Program-made: the position numbers and the translations under genes | The notes under the pieces: generated by a model | What the model was told of the DNA's origin: nothing | The model's input: the letters and a program-made list of their open reading frames with translations, nothing else | Databases searched by the model: none | Source: Spirochaetaceae bacterium | GTDB taxonomy: Bacteria > Spirochaetota > Spirochaetia > SZUA-6 > Fen-1364 | NCBI GenBank assembly: GCA_003154555.1 | Contig: PMDT01000144.1 | Span: forward strand, 4,965-17,243 | Direction of reading: 5' to 3' | Length of the DNA: 12,279 nucleotides | Shown: in pieces, positions 1 to 7,040 of the stretch | Layout of the letters: every line of letters starts with the position of its first letter | How positions within the stretch are numbered: position 1 is the first letter of the stretch

Positions 1-2
1 TG

Positions 3-1460
3 CTCCTGCCCCTGGCGGTCTTCTCACAGGCGCCCCAGCTCATGCGGGAGCAGTCAATAGTAGAGACGGGGAAGATCAACCCGTTCGCCAGGGAAAACAT
101 TCCCTCCTTCTCGGTCACCTCACTTGCCAATGGCATCCCCGTCATCGTGAAGAAGTCGACGACCAACCGCATCATGTCGCTGAAAGTCGTGCTCATGGGT
201 CACGTCTCCTTTACGCCGGTCGAGAAGGCGGGGCTTGAGGCGGTGATGCTGCGGATGCTCACGCGGGGTTCGGCGCGCTACACCTATGACGATGTGCAGA
301 AAAGGCTATTCGAGACATCGTCGAGCATCTCGGCGAATGCCGGCTCCTTCGACAGCACCTCGCTGGATCTCGTCACCATCGACACCTATTTCAACGACCT
401 GTTCCCCGTCTTCGCGGATGCATTTCTGCACCCCAAGTGGAATGCGGAAGAGTTCCCCCGTGTCATCAACGACTTCAAACGCGCGAAGCAGCAGGATGAA
501 AACGACCCCTTCGGTCTCATGAATCAGCTCCTCCGCGACAGCTTTTTCGCCGGCCACCCCTACGAGGCGTATTTCCAGGGCGAGGGATACTCCCTGGAGG
601 GTCTCACGCTCGACGACGTGATGTCGTACCACGACAAGCAGGTGACGTCAGGTCGCATTTTCATCGTCGCGGTGGGGAACTTCGACCGGGCCACCCTTGT
701 GGCAAAGCTCAATGCGAGCTTCGGCCTCCTTCCCCGCACCACGTACGTCCGGCCGCCCGTTCCCCGCTTCACCGGCGCGGTGAAGTCTGACCTCATTGTT
801 GAGACATATCCGCAGTCGGAAGGGCTCGCGTACGTGCGCGGCAACTTCGCCATGCCCGGGCGGGACAGCCCGGACTACGCCCCGTCCCTTCTCGCCTTCA
901 ACCTGCTCGACGATCTGCTCTTCGAGATCGTGCGGACCCGAAACGGCGCGGCCTACAGCGTCAACTCGTCCGTGCACGGGTTCACGGCGAGCTATGGCGA
1001 CATCACCGTCTACAAGACTGCCACACCGGGCACGGTGAAGCCGCTCATCGACCAGGCAATTGCGGTCCTGGCGTCCGGGCGCAGCATGGGCGGCAACGTG
1101 AGCGCTTCTGCCGCGGGAAAGGGCGGCATCGGCACCGGGGAGGAGGCAAAGGCGGGGAGCTTCGTGTCCATCGCGGACGCCCTTCCATTCTACAAGGCGA
1201 GCTTCCTCTCCCAGTTCTACTCGGGCCAGGAAACGAACATGTCGATTGCCGCGCAGATCGCCTCCTCCATCATCTATGACGGCGACTACCGGGACTATCT
1301 CCTCATCATCGACCGTATCAACGCGGTCACCGCGGATGACGTGGTGCGGGTGACAAAGAAGTACCTGATCGGCAACCCCACGCTCTGGATTGTGCTGGGA
1401 GACCCAGCCCTGCTCCAGGGTGTGAAGAAGGACGACTTCATGAAGTTCACGGGCGACTGA
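3..1460 (+). CDS. Secreted M16-family peptidase-like protein, non-catalytic partner type (5' end cut by window)
   Basis: This encodes an M16 (pitrilysin/insulinase superfamily) subunit with its start outside the window. The frame stays open upstream of the first ATG (42) and reads LLPLAVFSQAPQLM, the hydrophobic core and cleavage region of a signal peptide, so the ATG at 42 is probably not the start and the protein is exported. Counting from that Met, residues 24-235 fit the N-terminal M16 domain and about 250-460 the C-terminal one, ending in VLGDP. The zinc motif HxxEH is absent: KAGLEAVMLRMLTRGS (62-77) aligns without gaps to the usual KxGLAHxLEHMxFKGT, giving Ala67, Leu70 and Arg71 for the two His and Glu. 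The C-terminal Arg/Tyr element is kept (VRTRNGAAYS, R298/R300 and Y305). In known M16B heterodimers the inactive subunit supplies such an R/Y pair, so I infer an active HxxEH partner, perhaps encoded just upstream. A Gly/Ser/Ala-rich insert lies at about 345-375. The family call is firm; the substrate is unknown. Confidence 0.88.
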   Translation, partial: LLPLAVFSQAPQLMREQSIVETGKINPFARENIPSFSVTSLANGIPVIVKKSTTNRIMSLKVVLMGHVSFTPVEKAGLEAVMLRMLTRGSARYTYDDVQKRLFETSSSISANAGSFDSTSLDLVTIDTYFNDLFPVFADAFLHPKWNAEEFPRVINDFKRAKQQDENDPFGLMNQLLRDSFFAGHPYEAYFQGEGYSLEGLTLDDVMSYHDKQVTSGRIFIVAVGNFDRATLVAKLNASFGLLPRTTYVRPPVPRFTGAVKSDLIVETYPQSEGLAYVRGNFAMPGRDSPDYAPSLLAFNLLDDLLFEIVRTRNGAAYSVNSSVHGFTASYGDITVYKTATPGTVKPLIDQAIAVLASGRSMGGNVSASAAGKGGIGTGEEAKAGSFVSIADALPFYKASFLSQFYSGQETNMSIAAQIASSIIYDGDYRDYLLIIDRINAVTADDVVRVTKKYLIGNPTLWIVLGDPALLQGVKKDDFMKFTGD

Positions 1461-1476
1461 GCCCGGGGCTTGGAAA

Positions 1477-1510
1477 GCCGCGGGGTACCGGGGCCTTGCC
1501 GGCCCGCGGC
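1477..1510 (+). terminator. GC-rich hairpin after the M16 gene, candidate terminator
   Basis: GCCGCGGG (1477-1484) pairs perfectly with CCCGCGGC (1503-1510). After a 3-base bulge the stem continues with CCGG (1488-1491) against CCGG (1499-1502), closing a 7-base loop. It starts 17 bases after the M16 stop codon and lies before the next gene, where a terminator would be expected. No clean T-run follows (the sequence after it is GCGGGAAAATCTTCTC), so it may instead be a 3'-end stabilising structure or a weak terminator. Confidence 0.45.
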
Positions 1511-1524
1511 GCGGGAAAATCTTC

Positions 1525-1554
1525 TCGCTTGCAGCCGGGCCCGGCTCGTATTAC
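1525..1554 (+). promoter_or_regulatory. Weak promoter candidate for the alpha/beta hydrolase gene
   Basis: TATTAC (1549-1554) matches the -10 consensus at 4 of 6 positions. The best -35-like bases (in TCGCTTGCAG, 1525-1534) are poor at any standard spacing. Transcription from this -10 would begin a few bases before the ATG at 1566, giving an almost leaderless message. That agrees with the absence of a recognisable Shine-Dalgarno sequence before this start. Evidence is positional and weak. Confidence 0.22.
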
Positions 1555-1565
1555 CATGCTGAGTC

Positions 1566-2396
1566 ATGAAACACGAGGAATATTCCTGGAAGTCGTTCGA
1601 TGGTCTCTCAGTTTTTGCGCAGTCGTGGAAACCCGATGCCGCCCCGCGCGCGGCCCTGGCGCTCGTGCACGGCCAGGGCGACCACTCAGGCCGCTATGTG
1701 CGGCTGGTGGAACGGCTCGTCGCCGGCGGCATCGCAGTAAACGCCGCCGACAGCAGGGGGCACGGCCGCACGGAGGGTCCGCGCGCCTTCGCGCCGTCCA
1801 TGGAATCCCTCATGAAGGACATCGACATTCTGCTCGAGCAGACGCGCGCGCGCTTTCCGGGCATTCCTCTCTTCCTCTACGGCCACAGCTTCGGAGGCGA
1901 GCAGGTCCTCTATTACGGCCTGGACAGGAAGCCGAACGTGAATGGCATCATCTCGTCCAGCCCGCTCCTCGCATCCGGCATCCATCAGCCCGCCGCGAAA
2001 ATTGCCGCCGCAAAGCTCCTTTCACGTATCGTGCCGCGCCTTACCATGGCCCATGGCACCCCTCCCCGCTCGCTCTCCCACGATACCGCATTTGTAGAAT
2101 CCAGCCTTAAAGACCCGCTTTTCCAGAAGGTCGTTTCGGTGCGCACTGCCGCGGTGCTGCTCAGCGCAAGCGAGTGGATCCGGACCCACACGAGCTTCCC
2201 GGTGCCGCTCCTTATCGAACAGGGAACGGACGACCTGTACGTGAGCCCATCGATGACCATCGACTTCGCGCGGAGCCTGACGGGTGACGTGACGCTGAAG
2301 ATCTGGGAAGGCTTGTCACACGAGCTGCACAACGAGCTGCGCAAGGACGAGGTGATCGATTCGATCATCGAGTGGCTGAACCGGCACGCCCACTGA
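1566..2396 (+). CDS. Alpha/beta hydrolase, monoacylglycerol lipase / lysophospholipase type
   Basis: This 276-residue protein covers a whole alpha/beta-hydrolase fold of the Hydrolase_4 type, which includes monoacylglycerol lipases and lysophospholipases. The oxyanion-hole segment is LVHGQGDHSGRY (33-44). Family-typical DSRGHGRTEG follows at 62-71. The nucleophile elbow GHSFGG places the catalytic Ser at 108. The acid is Asp223 in GTDDLYVSP, and the catalytic His is 252 in GLSHELHNE, so the triad is complete. I see no signal peptide or membrane segment, so it is probably cytoplasmic or peripheral, splitting acyl-glycerol or similar esters. It lies 105 bases after the M16 gene, with a hairpin between, and converges on the MoxR-DUF58 operon with a 10-base gap. 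The start has no clear ribosome binding site, but the open frame and the domain begin at once (YSWKSFDGLSVFAQSW), so this start is likely. The exact substrate cannot be told from sequence. Confidence 0.88.
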   Translation: MKHEEYSWKSFDGLSVFAQSWKPDAAPRAALALVHGQGDHSGRYVRLVERLVAGGIAVNAADSRGHGRTEGPRAFAPSMESLMKDIDILLEQTRARFPGIPLFLYGHSFGGEQVLYYGLDRKPNVNGIISSSPLLASGIHQPAAKIAAAKLLSRIVPRLTMAHGTPPRSLSHDTAFVESSLKDPLFQKVVSVRTAAVLLSASEWIRTHTSFPVPLLIEQGTDDLYVSPSMTIDFARSLTGDVTLKIWEGLSHELHNELRKDEVIDSIIEWLNRHAH

Positions 2397-2408
2397 GCCG
2401 TGCCGGCT
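2396..2408. terminator. Short inverted repeat spanning both stop codons of a convergent pair
   Basis: AGCCG (2396-2400), loop TGC and CGGCT (2404-2408) form a 5-base-pair hairpin. It overlaps the last base of the hydrolase TGA stop and part of the TAG stop of the opposing MoxR gene. Being symmetric it would form in transcripts from both sides. The stem is short and no T-run is present, so a terminator role is only suggested by position. Confidence 0.25.
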
Positions 2409-3363
2409 ATGGCGCCGCCTCCGCAAGGGGCGGCACGGGTATGGAGGCGAGCAGCTCGGCCAGGATGGCATCCTCCGTCGCCTCCCGCGCGGCTCCTCCC
2501 TCCTTCATGATCATCCTTTTACACAGCACCGGCACGACGATATCGCGTACGTCCTCCGGCACGGCATAAGTCCTCCCTCTCATTGCCGCAAGGGCCTGCG
2601 CGCCCTTGTACAGCGCAAGGGAGCCGCGCGGCGACACCCCGAGGACCAGGCGGGGATCTGCGCGCGTCGCCGACACAAGGTTCAGGATGTATCGACGGAG
2701 GAGCGGACTCACGTGCACGCCGAGCACCTGTCGTTGCATCTCCACGAGGCCTTCCAGCGTCGCGACTGCATGCACCCTTGAGAGCGGGCTTTCGGTCCGG
2801 CGCTGCTGCAGCATGATCGCGCGTTCGGCGTCCCTGTCGGGATACCCCAGGCGCAGGGAGAGAAAGAACCTGTCCTTCTGCACTTCGGGCAGGGGAAATG
2901 TCCCCTCGGATTCGACGGGGCTTTCCGTGGCGATGAGCAGGAACGGGTCCGGCAGCGGCAGGCTCCTGCCCTCCACGCTCACCTGGCCTTCCGCCATGGC
3001 TTCGAGGAGCGCGGACTGTGTGCGCGGCGTGGCGCGGCTGATCTCATCCACGAGCAGCACATTGGTCATGACGGGACCCTCGCGGAACTCGAAATCCCCG
3101 CGGGCCTGGTTGTAGATGGAAACACCCAGGACGTCGGCCGGCAGGAGGTCGGGGGTGCACTGGATCTGGCTGTATTTTCCACCGATGCTCGCCGCCACCG
3201 CCCGTGCGAGCATCGTCTTGCCGACCCCCGGCACATCCTCGATGAGGACGTGGCCGCGGCAGAGGAGAGCGACGCAGATCTTCTGCACCGGCTCCTCGCT
3301 GCCCTGGAAGACTCCTTTCACCGACGCAATGAAAGCCTTTGCCCACGCGCTGATGTCGCTCAT
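2407..3363 (-). CDS. MoxR-family AAA+ ATPase, copy 1 (last gene of the operon)
   Basis: This 318-residue AAA_3/MoxR ATPase is a cytoplasmic chaperone-like motor of the group found next to DUF58 and vWA proteins. Walker A is DVPGVGKT (43-50), Walker B is LLVDEI (103-108), the presumed arginine finger is in QKDRF (162-166) and sensor 2 is in GVSPRGS (242-248). Sensor 1 reads ATESP (145-149) where the family and the second copy here have an Asn (ATQNP/ATENP), so that Asn is Ser in this copy. The frame is open for 121 codons upstream, but that stretch is the membrane-protein gene read out of frame. The chosen Met (MSDISAW) gives normal family length and an ATGA overlap with the upstream stop. There is no good Shine-Dalgarno sequence, so translation is probably coupled. 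It aligns almost without gaps to the other MoxR in this operon, consistent with duplication. Client and process are unknown. Confidence 0.9.
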   Translation of the reverse strand: MSDISAWAKAFIASVKGVFQGSEEPVQKICVALLCRGHVLIEDVPGVGKTMLARAVAASIGGKYSQIQCTPDLLPADVLGVSIYNQARGDFEFREGPVMTNVLLVDEISRATPRTQSALLEAMAEGQVSVEGRSLPLPDPFLLIATESPVESEGTFPLPEVQKDRFFLSLRLGYPDRDAERAIMLQQRRTESPLSRVHAVATLEGLVEMQRQVLGVHVSPLLRRYILNLVSATRADPRLVLGVSPRGSLALYKGAQALAAMRGRTYAVPEDVRDIVVPVLCKRMIMKEGGAAREATEDAILAELLASIPVPPLAEAAP

Positions 3364-4901
3364 CTGACGATCCCATCCACCATCCTGGAGAATGCCTGCT
3401 CGGAATGCGCGACCGGCGCCTCTGCATAGATGAGCTGCTCGAACAGGAGAGCTGCCTCCTGCAATGCGAACCCCTTGGCGGGCACCGCCTGCTCCAGCCG
3501 CCGCGCGTACTCCGCCGGTCCCTCGGCTGCCGTAAAGGCGACTCCCGCCTTCCGTCCCCAGCGCGCCAGGCGCTGGAAGTCGCGGACGGCCCTCTGCGCC
3601 GCCCGCTGCCGGGAGCGATTCGCCGCGGTCACCGCGGGAGCCTTCGCGCCGGTGGCGGCGCCGCGCAAGGAGTCCACGATCGCCCGCGGTATGGCGGCGA
3701 ATCCCCTGCCCGGCGCCCGTATCCATCGAGAGACGGCTCCGGGAAGCTTGAGCAGAAAACGGGCAAGGGACCTGAGGCGCCGTACAAGCGTCCGGAGCGG
3801 ATGCATCTGTCCGGCGGAAATGCGCGTATCACGCCGGAAGAGAGGCCGGAGGACAAAGTAGATGAGCGCGATGCCCGCCGCGACTGCGATCACGATGCGG
3901 GCAACGTGAAAAATCTGCACGAGCAGATCGGACTCGCCCATGTGGGCAGGACCGGTCGGCGGCAAAGACGGAGCGCTCGGTATCAGCTGCTCCAGGTTTC
4001 CCTCAGGCGCTGCGACAACCGATCGGGGCACGGGCAGGAGGCTGAGCAGCCAGATGAAGAAGCGCGCAAGGGCGGCAAGCGATCCGACTGCCGGGGGAAC
4101 GGAGAAGAGCAATGCGACGATGAAGATGCCGCCGATGCCCGCCAGGGAGCCGCCGATACGCCGGAGATCGCGGCCCGGATCGTGATTCACTCCCGCAGCG
4201 CTTTCAACCTGGTCATGGGAGAAATGGCCGAAGACAACAATCGCGGCACATCCGATGAGGACGTGGATGAGGACCCGCGCCGTGCCCCATGGGGAAAGGG
4301 CGGGTGCGGAGACAATCGTGCGCGCCGTGACGAGGAGCACGAAGGGAACAAGGATGAATGCTTCGAGTAAAAGGGTTGTGCCGCGCAGCTTCCGAAGGTT
4401 TTGCTGAGATTCAGTCGCCTCGCCGTTTGCATCGCGGGCGGCCCGCACGAGGGCATGGCCGGTGGCGCCGCCCAGGAGAGAAAGAAAAAGCTCACGGGGG
4501 CGGAGGGCATCCTGGATCTGCAAGGTAAGGAGCCACTGCGCGCCGCAGAGGATGAGAGGCCAGATGAGCGCAGGGCCGAACGGATTCCAGTCGCCGTGGA
4601 AGGGCCCCCCACCGAGGAGCAGCAGGACTGCGGCGGCAGAGGCGAAGGTGAGGAGGGCCTCCCGGATGCGGGCGAATGCGCCGCGGATGCGCCGGGCACC
4701 GAGTGCGTTGGACACCACGGTGCGGCTGGCGCCCGCCGCAAGCACGACAAGAAGAAAGCCGGGCGGGGGGACGGGAATCGTGCCCTGGAAGATGCCTCCC
4801 CGGATCAACGCGTCGAGCGCCTGGACGAACGAAAAAGGCAGCAGGACAGAGATCAGCGGGTGGAGCGACGAGCGCAGCATCGACAGGCGCGATTCACGCA
4901 T
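3360..4901 (-). CDS. Multi-pass membrane protein with C-terminal DUF4129-like domain (TgpA-like, apparently lacking the transglutaminase domain)
   Basis: From the chosen Met (MRESRLSML) this is a 513-residue inner-membrane protein. Hydrophobic segments lie near residues 14-33, 46-64, 82-98, 108-128, 175-197, 208-226 and 251-292 (probably two helices). A Pro-rich polar stretch follows (about 293-328, with PSAPSLPPTGP), then one more strong helix (330-355) and a very basic tail. The end (about 438-513, with FQRLARWGRKAG, GPAEYARRL and LLFEQLIYAE) resembles the cytoplasmic DUF4129 domain found at the C terminus of TgpA-type transglutaminase-like membrane proteins, usual partners of MoxR and DUF58. 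Those proteins carry a transglutaminase fold between the helix bundle and the last helix; here only about 35 residues fill that place and no Cys-His-Asp core is visible. The start at 4901 has AGGA 5 bases upstream and an 8-base overlap with DUF58; a start at 4946 would overlap far more. The DUF4129 match is from memory of the pattern, so moderately sure. Confidence 0.78.
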   Translation of the reverse strand: MRESRLSMLRSSLHPLISVLLPFSFVQALDALIRGGIFQGTIPVPPPGFLLVVLAAGASRTVVSNALGARRIRGAFARIREALLTFASAAAVLLLLGGGPFHGDWNPFGPALIWPLILCGAQWLLTLQIQDALRPRELFLSLLGGATGHALVRAARDANGEATESQQNLRKLRGTTLLLEAFILVPFVLLVTARTIVSAPALSPWGTARVLIHVLIGCAAIVVFGHFSHDQVESAAGVNHDPGRDLRRIGGSLAGIGGIFIVALLFSVPPAVGSLAALARFFIWLLSLLPVPRSVVAAPEGNLEQLIPSAPSLPPTGPAHMGESDLLVQIFHVARIVIAVAAGIALIYFVLRPLFRRDTRISAGQMHPLRTLVRRLRSLARFLLKLPGAVSRWIRAPGRGFAAIPRAIVDSLRGAATGAKAPAVTAANRSRQRAAQRAVRDFQRLARWGRKAGVAFTAAEGPAEYARRLEQAVPAKGFALQEAALLFEQLIYAEAPVAHSEQAFSRMVDGIVR

Positions 4902-6081
4902 CGATGTCCTGCTTTCCATCGGACGAATGGATGTGGGAGAGGACACCGGTCATTTCCGTGTCGGCTCTCGCCGTTGCCGCGGAAGTGACGAAAAAGACCT
5001 CCAGCTCCCAGCCTTTCCGGGCAAGGGCATGCAGCCCGGCGCGACGCTCCGGCGGAAGCGGCGGGGTCACGGCGACGATCCGCGTCCCCGCGCGGACAGC
5101 AACGCCCGCGCTGCCGGCCAGCCGCGCGAAATCGGCGCCGCTCGAGTCGGGCGCGGCCCGTGCAAGGTCTTCGAGCATTCTCACGGCGTGGCCGGTGCCC
5201 CCGCGAATGGGCACGACGATCGGCCCGTCGCCTGTGCTCGTAATGGTTCGGGTGGCAAGCGCCGCAAGACCGACCTCCTGCTTCATCCCGATGAAGTACA
5301 CGACGAGCGACGCTGCAAGCTCGATGGCCCTTTCCATGTGGTGATGCCTGCCGTCAAGAGGATAGTCCGACGAAGAGAGGTTCAGGAGCACGAGCACAGG
5401 GAAGTACAGCGAGGGCACGTACTCCATGGTGTAGAGCTTCCCCAGCCGCGCCGAGACTTTCCAGTTGATGCGGCGGAGCTCGTCACCGGGAACGTATTCC
5501 CGCAGGGAACGATATCTGCTTACGTCCTCGTACAGGCGGTTTGCAACGACAAGAGATCCCGCGGGCAACCCGCGCGTGTGTTCCAGCGAAACGGGGAAAA
5601 CCGCCGGGTACACGATAAGGGTCGTCGTCGATTCATACGCCTTTCCCCACGGACGCAGCGCGAATGGCCCCGGCCCTGACACCGTCGCCGGGCCGATCTC
5701 CAGGACACCCCTTTCCCGCGCTTCCGCTTCCCAGCTCAGGATCGTGGCCTCGCGGGGCGCGAGATCGACACAGAACACCGGCGGAGTGTCCGGAAAGAGT
5801 CCGCCCGGGGCGTCAACAACGAGCACGGCGTGGATGGGCAGGGGCCAGCGATTCCGCACCTCGAGGCTCACGACCACCTTTTGCGCCCGGTTGACCCGCA
5901 GCACGGCGTCCCGTCGCGAGACGGAAACAGCGCGGGGAAGGAGGCGGTTTGCGACCGTGGGAATCCCGACCACGAGGAGCAGGAAAAGGCTGAGCAGGCG
6001 CATCTCGCGGAACGGGGCAAAGGCAAAGCAGAGAATAAAGAGGATGATGAGCGCGATGTCTCCCCGGGCGGGTGCTCTCAC
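4894..6081 (-). CDS. DUF58 domain protein, membrane-anchored MoxR partner
   Basis: This 395-residue protein has two hydrophobic helices at the N terminus (about 8-24 and 29-46), then a beta-rich region, then the diagnostic DUF58 signature REYVPGDELRRINWKVSAR (194-212). DUF58 proteins are membrane-anchored, with a vWA-like fold after the signature, and nearly always lie next to a MoxR ATPase. Their biochemical role is not settled; MoxR-driven assembly or maturation of envelope or metal-containing complexes has been proposed. The vWA-like strand reads VLLNLSSSDY (231-240), so the first Asp of a metal-binding DxSxS motif is Asn here and a classic MIDAS site is probably absent. The start is GTG, sharing GTGA with the stop of the upstream MoxR gene; no clear Shine-Dalgarno sequence precedes it, so translation is likely coupled. 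It overlaps the next gene by 8 bases. The family call is secure; cell function is not. Confidence 0.9.
   Translation of the reverse strand: MRAPARGDIALIILFILCFAFAPFREMRLLSLFLLLVVGIPTVANRLLPRAVSVSRRDAVLRVNRAQKVVVSLEVRNRWPLPIHAVLVVDAPGGLFPDTPPVFCVDLAPREATILSWEAEARERGVLEIGPATVSGPGPFALRPWGKAYESTTTLIVYPAVFPVSLEHTRGLPAGSLVVANRLYEDVSRYRSLREYVPGDELRRINWKVSARLGKLYTMEYVPSLYFPVLVLLNLSSSDYPLDGRHHHMERAIELAASLVVYFIGMKQEVGLAALATRTITSTGDGPIVVPIRGGTGHAVRMLEDLARAAPDSSGADFARLAGSAGVAVRAGTRIVAVTPPLPPERRAGLHALARKGWELEVFFVTSAATARADTEMTGVLSHIHSSDGKQDIDA
4907..4910 (-). promoter_or_regulatory. Shine-Dalgarno sequence fixing the start of the membrane-protein gene
   Basis: On the minus strand AGGA stands 5 bases before the ATG at 4901, inside the 3' end of the DUF58 gene. 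It favours this start over in-frame ATGs at 4946 and 4919 and gives an ATGCGTGA stop-start overlap. Confidence 0.5.
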
Positions 6082-7040
6082 GAAGATGCCTGCGCCGTGC
6101 CGGTCGATGGCGCGACGATCCGGAGAAGTATCTCCTCAATGACATTCTCTTCCGTGCATCCCCGCAGCTGGTGCTCCGGTGTCACGCTGATGCGCTTCAG
6201 CAGCACCGCGGGAGCGAGCGAGCGCACATCGGCGGCCGACGCTGCCTTCCTGCCCTGGAGAAGGGCCATCGCCTGGCAGCCCTTGTAGAGGGCCATGGAT
6301 GCGCGCGGCGATGCCCCCCGTGAGAGACGGGGCTCGCGCCGCGTTTCCTCCACCAGCGCGAGGATGTAGTCGGAGACATCGTCGCCAACCGGAACCGAGA
6401 GGATCCTCTCCTGCAGGCCGACGAGCGTCGCAGGGTCCGTGATCGCGGTGAGCAGCGAGACCGGATGCGCGATGCTGCTCTGCGCCGTCATGACCTCTTC
6501 CTCCGCCTCGGGGGGCGGATAGCCCATGCGGAGGCTCAGGAAGAACCTGTCCTTCTGGGCTTCGGGAAGTGGAAACGTGCCTTCGAACTCTACGGGATTC
6601 TCGGTTGCAATGAGAATGAAGGGGCGAGGCAGGGGAATCGTGCGCCCTTCCAGGCTCACCTGCCCGTCCGCCATGGCCTCCAGGAGCGCCGACTGCGTGC
6701 GCGGAGTTGCCCGGTTTATCTCATCGACGAGAAGCACATTCGTCATGACCGGCCCTTCGCGCAGCTCGAACCGCGAGGTGCGGGGGTTGTAGACCGATAC
6801 GCCAAGGACGTCCGCGGGCAGCAGGTCGGGCGTGCACTGGATGCGGCGGAACTTTCCCCCCAGGGAGGCGGACAAAGCCCGCGCAAGGATGGTCTTGCCC
6901 ACGCCCGGCACGTCTTCCAGCAGGACGTGCCCGCTGCAGAGCAGGGCAACGACGATCCTTTCGATCACTGCGCGCTTGCCGTAGACGACGCGCTCGACAT
7001 TTTTCACGAGCGCGGCGGCAAACCCTTCGACGCTGATCAT
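6078..7040 (-). CDS. MoxR-family AAA+ ATPase, copy 2 (first gene of the MoxR-DUF58 module)
   Basis: This 320-residue AAA_3/MoxR ATPase begins MISVEGFAAALVKN. Walker A is DVPGVGKT (43-50), Walker B is LLVDEI (103-108), sensor 1 is the standard ATENP (145-149), the arginine-finger region is QKDRF (162-166) and sensor 2 lies in GASPRASMAL (242-251). Residues 38-175 are nearly the same as in the MoxR gene at 2407-3363, including CTPDLLPADVLGVS and GTFPLPE. The frame is open 15 codons further upstream, but those lie in the end of psuG; this Met gives normal length and the ATGA overlap used across the operon. There is no Shine-Dalgarno sequence. Instead a perfect 9-base-pair hairpin sits against the start codon, so synthesis probably depends on ribosomes finishing psuG. 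As the copy directly before DUF58 with a standard sensor 1, it is the better candidate for the canonical ATPase of the pair. Confidence 0.9.
   Translation of the reverse strand: MISVEGFAAALVKNVERVVYGKRAVIERIVVALLCSGHVLLEDVPGVGKTILARALSASLGGKFRRIQCTPDLLPADVLGVSVYNPRTSRFELREGPVMTNVLLVDEINRATPRTQSALLEAMADGQVSLEGRTIPLPRPFILIATENPVEFEGTFPLPEAQKDRFFLSLRMGYPPPEAEEEVMTAQSSIAHPVSLLTAITDPATLVGLQERILSVPVGDDVSDYILALVEETRREPRLSRGASPRASMALYKGCQAMALLQGRKAASAADVRSLAPAVLLKRISVTPEHQLRGCTEENVIEEILLRIVAPSTGTAQASS

Noticed and set aside
1496..2110. Plus-strand open frame overlapping the start of the alpha/beta hydrolase
   Set aside because: Arg-rich and Pro-rich shadow in another frame; the hydrolase frame carries the full catalytic triad.
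3364..3726. N-terminal extension of about 121 residues on MoxR copy 1
   Set aside because: The extension is the membrane-protein gene read in another frame. It is Gly/Arg-rich without fold signs, and the family-length start at 3363 forms an ATGA overlap.
4902..4946. Upstream start at 4946 for the membrane protein
   Set aside because: It would overlap DUF58 by 53 bases and add a polar Ser/Arg-rich leader; the ATG at 4901 has a spaced AGGA and an 8-base overlap.
4462..5679. 405-residue plus-strand open frame antisense to DUF58 and the membrane gene
   Set aside because: Arg/Pro/Gly-rich translation with no family likeness, lying opposite two well-supported genes; high GC makes long antisense frames common.
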